Counted from the first letter of the stretch, positions 1-6,985 are shown. The stretch is DNA of 9,109 bases from Candidatus Shapirobacteria bacterium (GCA_018500045.2 JAHBAQ020000067.1:1-9109); one strand, 5' to 3'. The notes: generated by a model from the letters alone, not told the origin. Made by a program: numbers and translations.

Positions 1-1200
1 AACGGTTGTACTAAAGAAGAAATAAAATCTATTCTTAAAGAAAAAGGGACAGTTGGGGCAGTTTTTGTAGGTGATTTACCATCAGCTTGGTATTATACCA
101 ATGGATGTTTCGGTTGGTCTGGAAACATTGAAATTTTTCCAACAGATCTTTACTATATGGACCTTAATGGTGTTTGGGGTGGTGAAATGAATGATTATGA
201 AGAAAAACCCTTTTCTAGTCATACTGGTAATATAAAACCGGAGATTTTTGTGGCTCGATTGGCAACTCCGGTGGAATCTGAGGAAATAGATTTACTTAAA
301 ATGTATTTTAAGAAAAATCATAAATTTAGAAATTTTGGTAATAATATTTCAAACAACTCGCTAAGTTATATTGACAATGACTGGAGTTATTGGGCTAAAG
401 ACTGGGGAAAACAGGTAGGTTTAGCGTACCAAAGTTCTACTGTTGTTAATGATATGGAGACTACTAACGGTTTTGATTATAAAAATAGGTGGAGGACTGG
501 CTATGAACACCTTTTGGTAGCGGTTCATTCTAATTATTATCAACATTTCTTTGATCCATCAACAGAAAATGGCAGGGCTAGTTGGGTTGAAGTTAAAGAA
601 GAAAAACCGGCAGTGAATTTTTATAATTTATTTGCTTGTTCCAATGCGTTATATACAGTGGAAAATTATATGGCTGGCTGGTATATCTTTCAGGACAGTG
701 ATTATGGATTAACGGCAGTGGGCTCAACAAAAACTGGAAGTATGTTGTTTTTTGATAAATTTTATGAGTCGTTGTCGGTAAATAATTTTGGAATTGCCTT
801 TAGAGATTGGCTTTCGGGTGAAAATGTTTATTCGGATAAATGCTGGTTTGGAGGGATGGTGATGATTGGTGATCCAACATTAAAAAGCACAGCTACCTGT
901 ACTGAATCGCATTGGAAATATACTTTATCCCCAAAAACTTGTCCTTCGTCCGGCAAACAAACTAAGGTTTGGACAAAAGTTGGGAAATGCACTGGTGGAG
1001 TAAATCATACTAACGAGACGATTGGCTGTAATTATACTGGTCGTGATAGTGCTTGTATTAAGAAAAAAGGGACTTGCAAAGTTTGGGAGACTTCAAAAAT
1101 TGGGGCTTTGTGTAATAACGGAACAGGAAGAATTGAAGCAAATTTATGTATGAGCAACCCAAGTACAAAATATCGTTGCTGTGTGCCTATAAAAAAATAG
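1..1200 (+). CDS. C25-type (gingipain-like) caspase-fold cysteine protease, 5' truncated, with cysteine-rich C-terminal tail
   Basis: The frame is open from base 1, so the start and any signal peptide lie outside the window; 399 codons remain before a TAG stop. An internal ATG at 157 is not the true start, because the preceding codons encode conserved-looking sequence (GAVFVGDLPSAWYY, FPTDLYYMDL) typical of the C25 core. Candidate catalytic dyad: His in VAVHSN (codon 526-528) and Cys in LFACSNA (codon 637-639). A glycine-rich AVGSTKTGS strand-loop and a closing GDPTL motif, the usual end of C25 domains, follow. The last ~100 residues hold ten cysteines in two blocks: a W-K-Y...CPSSGKQTK...GKCTGG...GCNY segment, then a six-cysteine segment ending in adjacent CC. 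This pattern suggests an extracellular, disulfide-bonded tail. The usual GHG around the catalytic His reads VHS, so activity is likely but not certain. The family call rests on motif memory only. Confidence 0.7.
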   Translation, partial: NGCTKEEIKSILKEKGTVGAVFVGDLPSAWYYTNGCFGWSGNIEIFPTDLYYMDLNGVWGGEMNDYEEKPFSSHTGNIKPEIFVARLATPVESEEIDLLKMYFKKNHKFRNFGNNISNNSLSYIDNDWSYWAKDWGKQVGLAYQSSTVVNDMETTNGFDYKNRWRTGYEHLLVAVHSNYYQHFFDPSTENGRASWVEVKEEKPAVNFYNLFACSNALYTVENYMAGWYIFQDSDYGLTAVGSTKTGSMLFFDKFYESLSVNNFGIAFRDWLSGENVYSDKCWFGGMVMIGDPTLKSTATCTESHWKYTLSPKTCPSSGKQTKVWTKVGKCTGGVNHTNETIGCNYTGRDSACIKKKGTCKVWETSKIGALCNNGTGRIEANLCMSNPSTKYRCCVPIKK

Positions 1201-1230
1201 ATTTATTTAAAAATTATTTTTAATAAAATC
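1200..1230 (-). terminator. Weak candidate terminator at the end of the purine cluster
   Basis: An imperfect inverted repeat (arms 1200-1214 and 1216-1230, 13 of 15 positions matching) overlaps the last codons of the NadM-like gene. On the minus strand it is followed by a T-run (A7 at 1191-1197 on the plus strand), which is the layout of an intrinsic terminator for the leftward operon. The stem is almost entirely A-T with one closing G-C pair, so it would be unstable and could arise by chance in such AT-rich DNA. Confidence 0.25.
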
Positions 1231-1701
1231 TAAAGTATTTTGAGGGACTAAATTTTGCCAATTTAAATTGTTGTCAGAAATCATTTGACGGATGTTAGTA
1301 GCGCGGGACGGAAGAATAGTGGGAGTAAGGTGCTGGAAATGGTGGCCGTAATTTACAAAACAATCAGAAGTGTAAGAGTTGTCGGTGAACAAACAAGTAT
1401 TTGATTCGTCGATTTGGGGGAAAAAAGTTTTGACATGATCGGCATATTTGGGTGGATTGTGGATATCAGGGATAATTTGGATTTGATAAGGAAAATTTAA
1501 TTGATCGAGATTAGGAATTAATAAATCTTTGACTTGATTGGCAGCGAGGAAATTTTTGTCATCAATAATGCCAGAATCACCAACACCAACTAAAATTTCC
1601 TGAATACCCGAGTTAATAACTTCTTTAATAAATTCTAAGTGATGAAGACACGGCGGTTGAAAACGACCAATAATTAGGCCAAATTGTTTATTAGTTTTCA
1701 T
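1207..1701 (-). CDS. NadM-like nucleotidyltransferase (probable nicotinamide-nucleotide adenylyltransferase family) with altered HxGH motif
   Basis: A 164-residue protein of the cytidylyltransferase/NMNAT superfamily, the size of archaeal-type NadM, which joins NMN and ATP to make NAD. The N-terminus has the family strand-loop-helix with GRFQP at residues 12-16. Near the C-terminus SRATNIR (132-138) matches the ISSTxIR nucleotide-binding motif. The signature usually read as GRFQPFHxGH is here GRFQPPCLHH, so the first histidine is Cys18 and the glycine is His20; only His21 is kept. The downstream ER pair usual in NadM also seems lost (ANQVKDL). Its ATG overlaps the purD stop by 4 bp (ATGA), so it is translationally coupled as the last gene of the purine operon; no Shine-Dalgarno is visible. 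It could use another nucleotide substrate or have reduced activity. The fold is confident; the substrate is not. Confidence 0.7.
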   Translation of the reverse strand: MKTNKQFGLIIGRFQPPCLHHLEFIKEVINSGIQEILVGVGDSGIIDDKNFLAANQVKDLLIPNLDQLNFPYQIQIIPDIHNPPKYADHVKTFFPQIDESNTCLFTDNSYTSDCFVNYGHHFQHLTPTILPSRATNIRQMISDNNLNWQNLVPQNTLDFIKNNF

Positions 1702-3014
1702 TTATTTAATCTTTGAACATCACGCCAACCAATATCGGTTCGATAGTGAAGATTATTTCCTTCAATACTAATACCAGAGAGTTCGTTATAAACTTTTTTT
1801 CTAGCGTCGGTAATATTTTTACCCTCAGAAACTAAATAAAAAAGTCGGCCACCGTTGGCAATATATTGGTTGTTTTTAAATTGAGTACCGGCGCCGAAAA
1901 TTTTAACTTTTTTTGAAGAAAAGATTTTTGATAAACCAAAAATTTGTTTACCTTTGACATTATTGTAATTAACGGGATAACCACGAGAGGCGGCAGTGAC
2001 AACAATTCTGGTTTTGGAATCAGTTTTAATTTTTTGAGTTTTTAGTTGATGATTGATGACAGAAAAACTAATGTCGATTAAATCATTTTTGATAGAGGGA
2101 ATAATTACTTGAGCTTCGGGATCACCCCAGCGACAGTTAAATTCAATAATATATACTTTTTGACCAACAACCATACCACCAAGATATAAAATTCCCTGAT
2201 AAGGACGTCCTTCGGCAACCATACCAGAAACAGTTTTTTGAAAAATATTTTTTATCTGAGTGACATTTTTTTTATTAACGATTAAGGGGTTACTGACACA
2301 ACCCATACCCCCGGTATTAGGACCCTGGTCGTAATCATCGACACGCTTGTGATCTTGAGCAAAACCGATAATCTGAAAATCGACACCGTCGACAACAGCA
2401 AATGCAGAAAATTCTTCACCAACAAGCCATTCTTCTAATAAATAAGTTTGACCGCTTTGACCAAATTTTGACATTTGATCAACAGCAGCTTTGGCTTCTT
2501 GATTGTTGTTTGCTGGAATAACACCTTTACCTTCAGCTAAACCAGAAGCTTTGATAAACCAAGGTTTATTTGGAGTTGAATCTAAAAACTGATAACCAGA
2601 TTTTGGGTTATCAAAAACGTAAAATTCAGGAATAGGCAATTGATATTTTTTCATGAACTGGCGTGACCAAGATTTATCCCATTCGAGTTGGCCGGCTTTT
2701 TGAGTCGGACCAAAAACTGGGATATTATTTTTTATTAATTCATCAACCAAACCAACAGCAATGGCATTATCCTGAGCCACATCGACCAGATCAACTTTTT
2801 CCTGGTGACAAATATCAATAATTTCGGAGACACTGGTAGTTTTGAGATCAGAAAATATTTTTACCGGTTTGGATTTATTCAAAGTCATTAAATCATTACC
2901 AGGAATGGCAATAATTTTGCTAACTAATTTACTTTGAGAATATTTATCAACCAAAACGGACCCACGACCGCCGCCGTCAATAATTAATACAGTATTTTTT
3001 TTGACAGATTTCAT
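1698..3014 (-). CDS. purD: Phosphoribosylamine-glycine ligase (GAR synthetase)
   Basis: ATP-grasp enzyme joining phosphoribosylamine and glycine to form GAR, step 2 of de novo purine synthesis. At 438 residues it has the usual family length. Clear motifs: GLAEGKGVI in the ATP-grasp small domain (158-166), DHKRVDDYDQGPNTGGMG (221-238), the metal-binding EFNCRWGDPEAQ (291-302), GGRLFYLVSEG (388-398), and the C-terminal YRTDIG (424-429). The N-terminal domain is divergent: the usual GGREHAL is GGGRGSVL (14-21), the VGPExPL segment is VAQDNAI, and LEGSK is LEWDK. These sites contact substrate or shape the ligand pocket in known PurD proteins, so this may be a distinct PurD clade. The ATG overlaps the purC TGA by 4 bp, and its own TGA overlaps the next ATG in the same way. 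Confidence 0.93.
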   Translation of the reverse strand: MKSVKKNTVLIIDGGGRGSVLVDKYSQSKLVSKIIAIPGNDLMTLNKSKPVKIFSDLKTTSVSEIIDICHQEKVDLVDVAQDNAIAVGLVDELIKNNIPVFGPTQKAGQLEWDKSWSRQFMKKYQLPIPEFYVFDNPKSGYQFLDSTPNKPWFIKASGLAEGKGVIPANNNQEAKAAVDQMSKFGQSGQTYLLEEWLVGEEFSAFAVVDGVDFQIIGFAQDHKRVDDYDQGPNTGGMGCVSNPLIVNKKNVTQIKNIFQKTVSGMVAEGRPYQGILYLGGMVVGQKVYIIEFNCRWGDPEAQVIIPSIKNDLIDISFSVINHQLKTQKIKTDSKTRIVVTAASRGYPVNYNNVKGKQIFGLSKIFSSKKVKIFGAGTQFKNNQYIANGGRLFYLVSEGKNITDARKKVYNELSGISIEGNNLHYRTDIGWRDVQRLNK

Positions 3015-3976
3015 AAATTTATTTTTTTGAGATTATCAATAATCCTTTGATTGATCGGATATTGATAAATAGGAAATGCTTGTCCTGTAATTAATTCATA
3101 ATTAGCAATGTATCTTTGAGAGGCGGCAATGATTAACTCAATTGGCATTTGTGGGGGTTGGCCCTGGCCGGAATATCCGTGTTCAACATACCAAAGGCGA
3201 ATAAATTCTTTATCAAAATTTTCCGGTTCAAGATTTTGGTCGAATCTTTCTTGATAAGTGTCAGCTTTCCAAAAACGGGAGGAATCTGGGGTGTGAATTT
3301 CATCAATTAAGACCACTTGACCATTGAGAAGACCAAATTCATATTTGGTATCGACCAAAATTATTCCTTTTTGTTGGCAAATTTCTGTACCTCTTTGAAA
3401 TAATTTAAGAGCGGCGGTTTCCATTTGAAAATAAATTTCTGGGCTAACTATTCCCTGCTCCACAATTTCTTTTTTACTTAAATTGACATCATGAGTCCCT
3501 GGAGCACCATGGGTAGACGGGGTGACAATCGGCTGAGGTAACTTTTGATTTTTAACTAAACCTTCGGGTAAAGAGTTGCCACAAAATTCCCGTTTACCGT
3601 CTTTGTAAGCAGTCCACAAAGAGGTGTTGGTAACACCGGTGATATAGCCACGAACAATCATTTCTAAAGGAATGAGTTGACATTCGTGACCAACAATAAC
3701 ATTTGGATCAGGAACAGAAATTAAATAATTAGGAATAATATCTTTAGTATTATCAAGCCAAAATTGGGTCAGAAGATTTAAAACTGTACCTTTAAAAGGA
3801 ATATGACCTAAGATAACGTCGAAGGCTGATTGACGATCGGTAGTAATTAAAATTCTTTTACCGTTAATTTTAAAATAATCCCTAACTTTACCCTGATGTT
3901 TTTCGCCCAAAAAATCAACATCAATAGTTTTTAAGACACTATCAAGGGCATTTTTAATTTCGTTTTCGGAAACCAT
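3011..3976 (-). CDS. purC: Phosphoribosylaminoimidazole-succinocarboxamide synthase (SAICAR synthetase)
   Basis: Converts CAIR, aspartate and ATP to SAICAR, downstream of PurK/PurE. The 321-residue length matches the longer, yeast-like subtype (about 300 residues) rather than the roughly 240-residue E. coli enzyme. Motifs in order: HQGKVRD (27-33), the ATP-binding glycine/lysine strand; TTDRQSAFD (45-53); VRGYITG (108-114); VDTKYEFG (208-215); and DEIHTPDSSRFW (225-236), all diagnostic of PurC. The C-terminal part, including a YSGQGQPP loop (268-275), carries the extra helices of the long subtype. It starts 2 bp after the purE stop and its TGA overlaps the purD ATG, so the three genes are tightly coupled. 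No Shine-Dalgarno precedes the ATG. No key residue appears missing. Confidence 0.96.
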   Translation of the reverse strand: MVSENEIKNALDSVLKTIDVDFLGEKHQGKVRDYFKINGKRILITTDRQSAFDVILGHIPFKGTVLNLLTQFWLDNTKDIIPNYLISVPDPNVIVGHECQLIPLEMIVRGYITGVTNTSLWTAYKDGKREFCGNSLPEGLVKNQKLPQPIVTPSTHGAPGTHDVNLSKKEIVEQGIVSPEIYFQMETAALKLFQRGTEICQQKGIILVDTKYEFGLLNGQVVLIDEIHTPDSSRFWKADTYQERFDQNLEPENFDKEFIRLWYVEHGYSGQGQPPQMPIELIIAASQRYIANYELITGQAFPIYQYPINQRIIDNLKKINL

Positions 3977-3978
3977 AT

Positions 3979-4506
3979 TTAGTTTTTGGGGATTAAATCA
4001 TTAATATATTGTTGATAGCCAATTTTTTGAAGTTGATTGTTTTTGTCTCTAACTGATTGATTAAGATTTTTTTGGTAATCAGATAATTTTTGACGAATAG
4101 TTTGATCTGAAATGGCAAGAATTTTTACCGCCAAAAGAGCAGCATTTTTGGCATTATTAATAGCAACAGTAGCAACTGGGATTCCTGGTGGCATTTGAAC
4201 GATGGAAAAAAGTGAATCAAGACCTTGAAGAGTTTTGGTAATAACCGGAACTCCGATAACTGGTAAATTTGTCAAAGAAGCAGTCATACCTGGGAGATGA
4301 GCGGCACCACCAGCTCCAGCAATAATAACTTTTAGACCGCGACCTTCGGATTCTTGAGCATATTGATACATAAAATCAGGAGTTCGGTGAGCAGAAACAA
4401 TAGAAATTTCAAAATCAATTTGAAATTCTTCTAATAACTTGGCAGCCTCCTGCATAACAGGAAGATCAGAGTCGGAACCCATAATAATACCGATTAATGG
4501 TTTCAT
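3979..4506 (-). CDS. purE: N5-carboxyaminoimidazole ribonucleotide mutase, class I
   Basis: Moves the carboxyl group of N5-CAIR (made by PurK) to C4 to give CAIR. The 175-residue protein carries the phosphate-binding GSDSD (10-14), the SAHRTP loop (38-43) with the catalytic-type histidine at 40, and GAGGAAHLPGM (64-74). The segment QMPPGIPVATVAINNAKNAALLA (104-126) fits class I PurE. Class I, rather than the CO2-using class II, is also supported by a purK gene immediately upstream. The ATG overlaps the purK TGA by 4 bp (ATGA), and the stop lies 2 bp before purC. Compared with typical enzymes of about 160-165 residues it has a slightly extended, Gln/Asn/Lys-rich C-terminal helix. All expected active-site motifs are intact. 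Confidence 0.97.
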   Translation of the reverse strand: MKPLIGIIMGSDSDLPVMQEAAKLLEEFQIDFEISIVSAHRTPDFMYQYAQESEGRGLKVIIAGAGGAAHLPGMTASLTNLPVIGVPVITKTLQGLDSLFSIVQMPPGIPVATVAINNAKNAALLAVKILAISDQTIRQKLSDYQKNLNQSVRDKNNQLQKIGYQQYINDLIPKN

Positions 4507-5633
4507 ATTTTTATATAACTTCTAACCAATTTGGCTTTTTTGACGGCATCGTCAAGATTGTTATCAAGAACAGTAATATGACCCATTTTTCGTTCCGGTT
4601 TAGTTTCTGTTTTACCGTAAATATGAATAGAAACTCCCGGAACTGCAAGGGCTTTTTCAAGGCCTTCGGTTTGAGCCGGTCCAAGGCGGTCACCTAAAAT
4701 ATTAATCATGACGGCAGCAGGGACTTTTAGATCGGTTCTGCCAAGAGGTAAACCGGAAATAGCCCTGATGTGTTGTTCAAATTGCGAGGTATAACAAGCT
4801 TCAATTGTATAGTGACCAGAATTGTGAACTCGTGGAGCAATTTCGTTGACTAAAACTTGGTTGTCGGCAGTTAAAAACATTTCGATGGCAAAAACTCCAG
4901 CACCATTTAGACAATCAACAACGTTGTAAGCTAATTTTTTGGCTTTATCTTGAATTTCAATGTCAATTTGGGCCGGGGCTAAAACCAAATGGCAAATATT
5001 GTTTTGATGAATAGTTTCGACAACGGGATAAGTAGCAATATCGCTTATTAAACTTCTAGCAACAACGACTGAAAGCTCCTTAATGAACGGAACAAATTTT
5101 TCAACATAAAGTTTTCTGTCGGAAAGTTTTTTCAAAGCTGGAAGAATATCTGATTTATTTTTGATAAGAGCATTGCCACGACCATCATAGGCATCAGTTC
5201 TGGCTTTTAACATTAAAGGATAGCCAAATTTTTTGGCAGCAGAAACAATATCAGATTCGGTTTTTACCGGAATAAAGTCTGCTGTTGATAAATGATTTTT
5301 TTTAAGAAATTTTTTTTGTTTTAGTTTGTCTTTAATGAGTGAAAGTGTTTGCGGTGAAGGATTAATCGATAGTCCTTGATCTTGAAGATTTTTAAGAATT
5401 TTTGAATTAGCCAATTCAATTTCAAAAGTAATAAAATCCGTATTTTGGGAAAGTTTAACAATTGAACGACTGTTTTTGAAACTACCTATAATTTGTTTAT
5501 CGGCAACTTGTCCAGCTGGACTATGGAGTGTCGGATCGAGGATAGTAACATTAAAACCCATTTTTTTGGCTTCAAATGTAAGCATCCGCCCAAGCTGTCC
5601 GCCTCCAACAATTCCAATACGATTTTTAAACAT
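4503..5633 (-). CDS. purK: 5-(carboxyamino)imidazole ribonucleotide synthase
   Basis: ATP-grasp enzyme that makes N5-CAIR from AIR, bicarbonate and ATP, feeding PurE. The 376-residue length is normal for the family. Motifs: N-terminal dinucleotide-like loop GGGQLGRM (10-17), ATP-grasp lysine in MLKARTDAYDGRGN (141-154), VEKFVPFIKELSVVVAR (177-193), the metal-binding NEIAPRVHNSGHYT (263-276), and the C-terminal RKMGHIT (348-354), the PurK signature. PurK-PurE pairing is the usual bacterial arrangement. It starts 32 bp after the PurN-like stop, the widest gap in the operon. That gap holds no Shine-Dalgarno and no convincing promoter, so it is probably read from the upstream start. The stop overlaps the purE ATG by 4 bp. 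Confidence 0.96.
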   Translation of the reverse strand: MFKNRIGIVGGGQLGRMLTFEAKKMGFNVTILDPTLHSPAGQVADKQIIGSFKNSRSIVKLSQNTDFITFEIELANSKILKNLQDQGLSINPSPQTLSLIKDKLKQKKFLKKNHLSTADFIPVKTESDIVSAAKKFGYPLMLKARTDAYDGRGNALIKNKSDILPALKKLSDRKLYVEKFVPFIKELSVVVARSLISDIATYPVVETIHQNNICHLVLAPAQIDIEIQDKAKKLAYNVVDCLNGAGVFAIEMFLTADNQVLVNEIAPRVHNSGHYTIEACYTSQFEQHIRAISGLPLGRTDLKVPAAVMINILGDRLGPAQTEGLEKALAVPGVSIHIYGKTETKPERKMGHITVLDNNLDDAVKKAKLVRSYIKI

Positions 5634-5665
5634 AATTAATTTTAATGAGTGATAACACGATTATT

Positions 5666-6370
5666 TTAGGAATTTAAATTCATAGAAATAGCGTGCTGAC
5701 GACATTGATTGAGTATTTCTATTTCTGATTTGGTTAAATCAGAAATTTGAGTCAATCTGACTTTTGATAAATTATTAGAAAGTAGATTTTGATAGAAACT
5801 AACCACACCTTGGTGTTCGATCGGAAGAGATCTTTGCTGGAGAGTAGTTGCCGTATCATTTTGACTTATTTTTACCGGAACAGCTGATAAAACATGACCT
5901 TCATCAAACTTAGGAGAAACACGCTGAACAATCATCCAAGTATTCGGTTCAAGATTAGTAGCTCGATTAAATTCAATAGCTGCTTGATGAACAGTTAACC
6001 CCCACATACTCTTGCCACCAAAAAGATGAGGATTACCAGGATGTTGATTGAAAATTCTTTCCGGATATTTGTTAATTACTTCTTCGGGAGTCAAGGGTAA
6101 CCAACCGTGCTGACCAACTAAGGTAACGTTTCTATTTTCAAGCTCTTCAAGAAGACGACGGCCAAAATTTTCTTTGGGTTTTTGAGGAATGACTAAAATA
6201 TCTTTTAAAGGTATTCCGAGATTTTTGGCTTTATCGAGACCAGCAGCATCTGAATTATTGGAAATAAGACAAGCAATATCTAAATTAAGACGACCAGAGA
6301 TTGTGGCTTTAATTATTTCGGAGGCAGTGGTGCCACCTCCAGAAATCAAAATCGCCAGCTTTTCTTTCAT
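5666..6370 (-). CDS. PurN-like formyltransferase (probable GAR formyltransferase, divergent)
   Basis: Member of the formyltransferase fold family, likely doing step 3 of purine synthesis: transferring formyl from 10-formyl-tetrahydrofolate to GAR. The 234 residues include ILISGGGTTASEI (8-20) in place of the usual GNGSNLQA phosphate loop, then LISNNSDAAGLDKA (35-48). The catalytic triad is identifiable: Asn108 and His110 in FNQHPG, and Asp156 in PKFDEGH. EHQGV (185-189) matches the conserved C-terminal EH. Differences from standard PurN are strong: HPSLLP is HPGNPH, the folate-side LAGFMRIL region is LVGQHGWLPL, the histidine aligned seven residues before the catalytic Asp is Gln149, and there is a roughly 10-residue insertion between His110 and Asp156. 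Position between DHFR-like and purK genes supports a purine role. Other formyl acceptors cannot be excluded. Confidence 0.82.
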   Translation of the reverse strand: MKEKLAILISGGGTTASEIIKATISGRLNLDIACLISNNSDAAGLDKAKNLGIPLKDILVIPQKPKENFGRRLLEELENRNVTLVGQHGWLPLTPEEVINKYPERIFNQHPGNPHLFGGKSMWGLTVHQAAIEFNRATNLEPNTWMIVQRVSPKFDEGHVLSAVPVKISQNDTATTLQQRSLPIEHQGVVSFYQNLLSNNLSKVRLTQISDLTKSEIEILNQCRQHAISMNLNS

Positions 6371-6379
6371 TAAAATGAA

Positions 6380-6922
6380 TTATAAACTATTTTTTTGAAT
6401 AACCTGATACTTTAAGAGTAAAGTGCCGTGCCGGTTTAATTGTTTAAAATCAACCAGACGAAATGATTGGTCAATTTTTAATCTGTTTAAAAGATTTTTG
6501 CCGTTACCAAAAATAACTGGTTCTATGGTTAGATAAATTTCATCAATTAAATTATCTTTGAGAAATAAAGAATAAATTTGACTGCCACCTAAAATTAGAA
6601 TTTGATTATATTTTGAAAAATATTTTGAGGAAATTTCTGGTGGAGTAAGAGAGGTAAATTCGAGATGACCGGGAATATTTAGATGAGAATATTTTTTGGG
6701 ATTTTTGGTTAAAACTAATCTAAGTGGACCACGGGTTAAATCCATTTTTGAAGAATTAATTTGGTAGGTTTTTCGACCCATAATGACCAGATCTGAATCC
6801 TTTATTAGTTGAGTAAAATATTTTTGATCTTCCGGTGATGTCCAAGAAAAAGAATCGCCATTTGAACCACAAGTAATTTTATTATCAATGGAAGTGGCGG
6901 CAACTAGAATGACTTTTGACAT
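6380..6922 (-). CDS. Dihydrofolate reductase-family protein
   Basis: A 180-residue NADPH-dependent reductase of the DHFR / RibD C-terminal superfamily. It starts VILVAATSIDNKIT, then WTSPEDQKYF (27-36), where Asp32 aligns with the substrate-binding acid of DHFR. MGRKTY (48-53) and LILGGSQIY (109-117) form the NADPH-binding signatures, followed by LTIEPVIFGNGKNL (131-144). Glu/Asp spacing and the WxxPED block favour true dihydrofolate reduction; the SIDxKIT opening recalls RibD-type reductases. Being first in a purine operon just ahead of a PurN-like formyltransferase fits regeneration of tetrahydrofolate. The ATG is chosen because the first beta strand begins at once. A TATAAT box lies only 5 nt upstream, so the message is probably leaderless. 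It sits 9 bp before the PurN-like gene. Confidence 0.82.
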   Translation of the reverse strand: MSKVILVAATSIDNKITCGSNGDSFSWTSPEDQKYFTQLIKDSDLVIMGRKTYQINSSKMDLTRGPLRLVLTKNPKKYSHLNIPGHLEFTSLTPPEISSKYFSKYNQILILGGSQIYSLFLKDNLIDEIYLTIEPVIFGNGKNLLNRLKIDQSFRLVDFKQLNRHGTLLLKYQVIQKNSL

Positions 6923-6927
6923 ACTTG

Positions 6928-6933
6928 ATTATA
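6928..6933 (-). promoter_or_regulatory. Probable -10 box of a leaderless promoter for the purine operon
   Basis: On the minus strand a perfect TATAAT is separated from the ATG at 6922 by five bases (CAAGT). A start site 6-7 nt past the box would fall on or next to the A of the ATG, giving mRNA without a 5' leader. There is no room for a Shine-Dalgarno. I see no good -35 at 16-18 nt; that region falls inside the terminator hairpin of the gene before it. AT-rich DNA makes chance matches possible. Confidence 0.45.
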
Positions 6934-6942
6934 CTAAAACCA

Positions 6943-6971
6943 AAAACTCCCCCGATTGACGAGGGAGTTTT
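6943..6971 (-). terminator. Intrinsic terminator after the HU gene
   Basis: Stem arms are 6943-6951 and 6963-6971 (nine perfect pairs including CTCCC/GGGAG). They extend inward by a pair that is G-U only on the minus-strand RNA (6962/6952) and by two more G-C pairs, leaving a five-base loop. The minus-strand transcript then runs into TTTTTGGTTTT. The wobble pair, mismatched as A-C on the other strand, and the T-tract both support leftward termination. It separates HU from the purine cluster. Confidence 0.85.
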
Positions 6972-6985
6972 CCGCCAGAGGCGGA
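6971..6985. repeat. GC-rich inverted repeat TCCGCC-AGA-GGCGGA
   Basis: A perfect 6-bp inverted repeat with a 3-base loop, abutting the HU terminator and standing out as GC-rich in AT-rich surroundings. On the minus strand it reads TCCGCCTCTGGCGGA and lies between the HU stop and the terminator. It may protect the 3' end, be a second half of a tandem terminator, or be a copy of a dispersed genomic motif. Only one copy is in this window. Confidence 0.6.

Noticed and set aside
4497..4697. Open frames on both strands overlapping the 3' end of purK
   Set aside because: Both are alternative-frame readings inside a well-supported PurK C-terminus.
6189..6398. Plus-strand frame opposite the start of the PurN-like gene
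   Set aside because: Antisense to a conserved N-terminus, no ribosome binding site and no recognisable domain.
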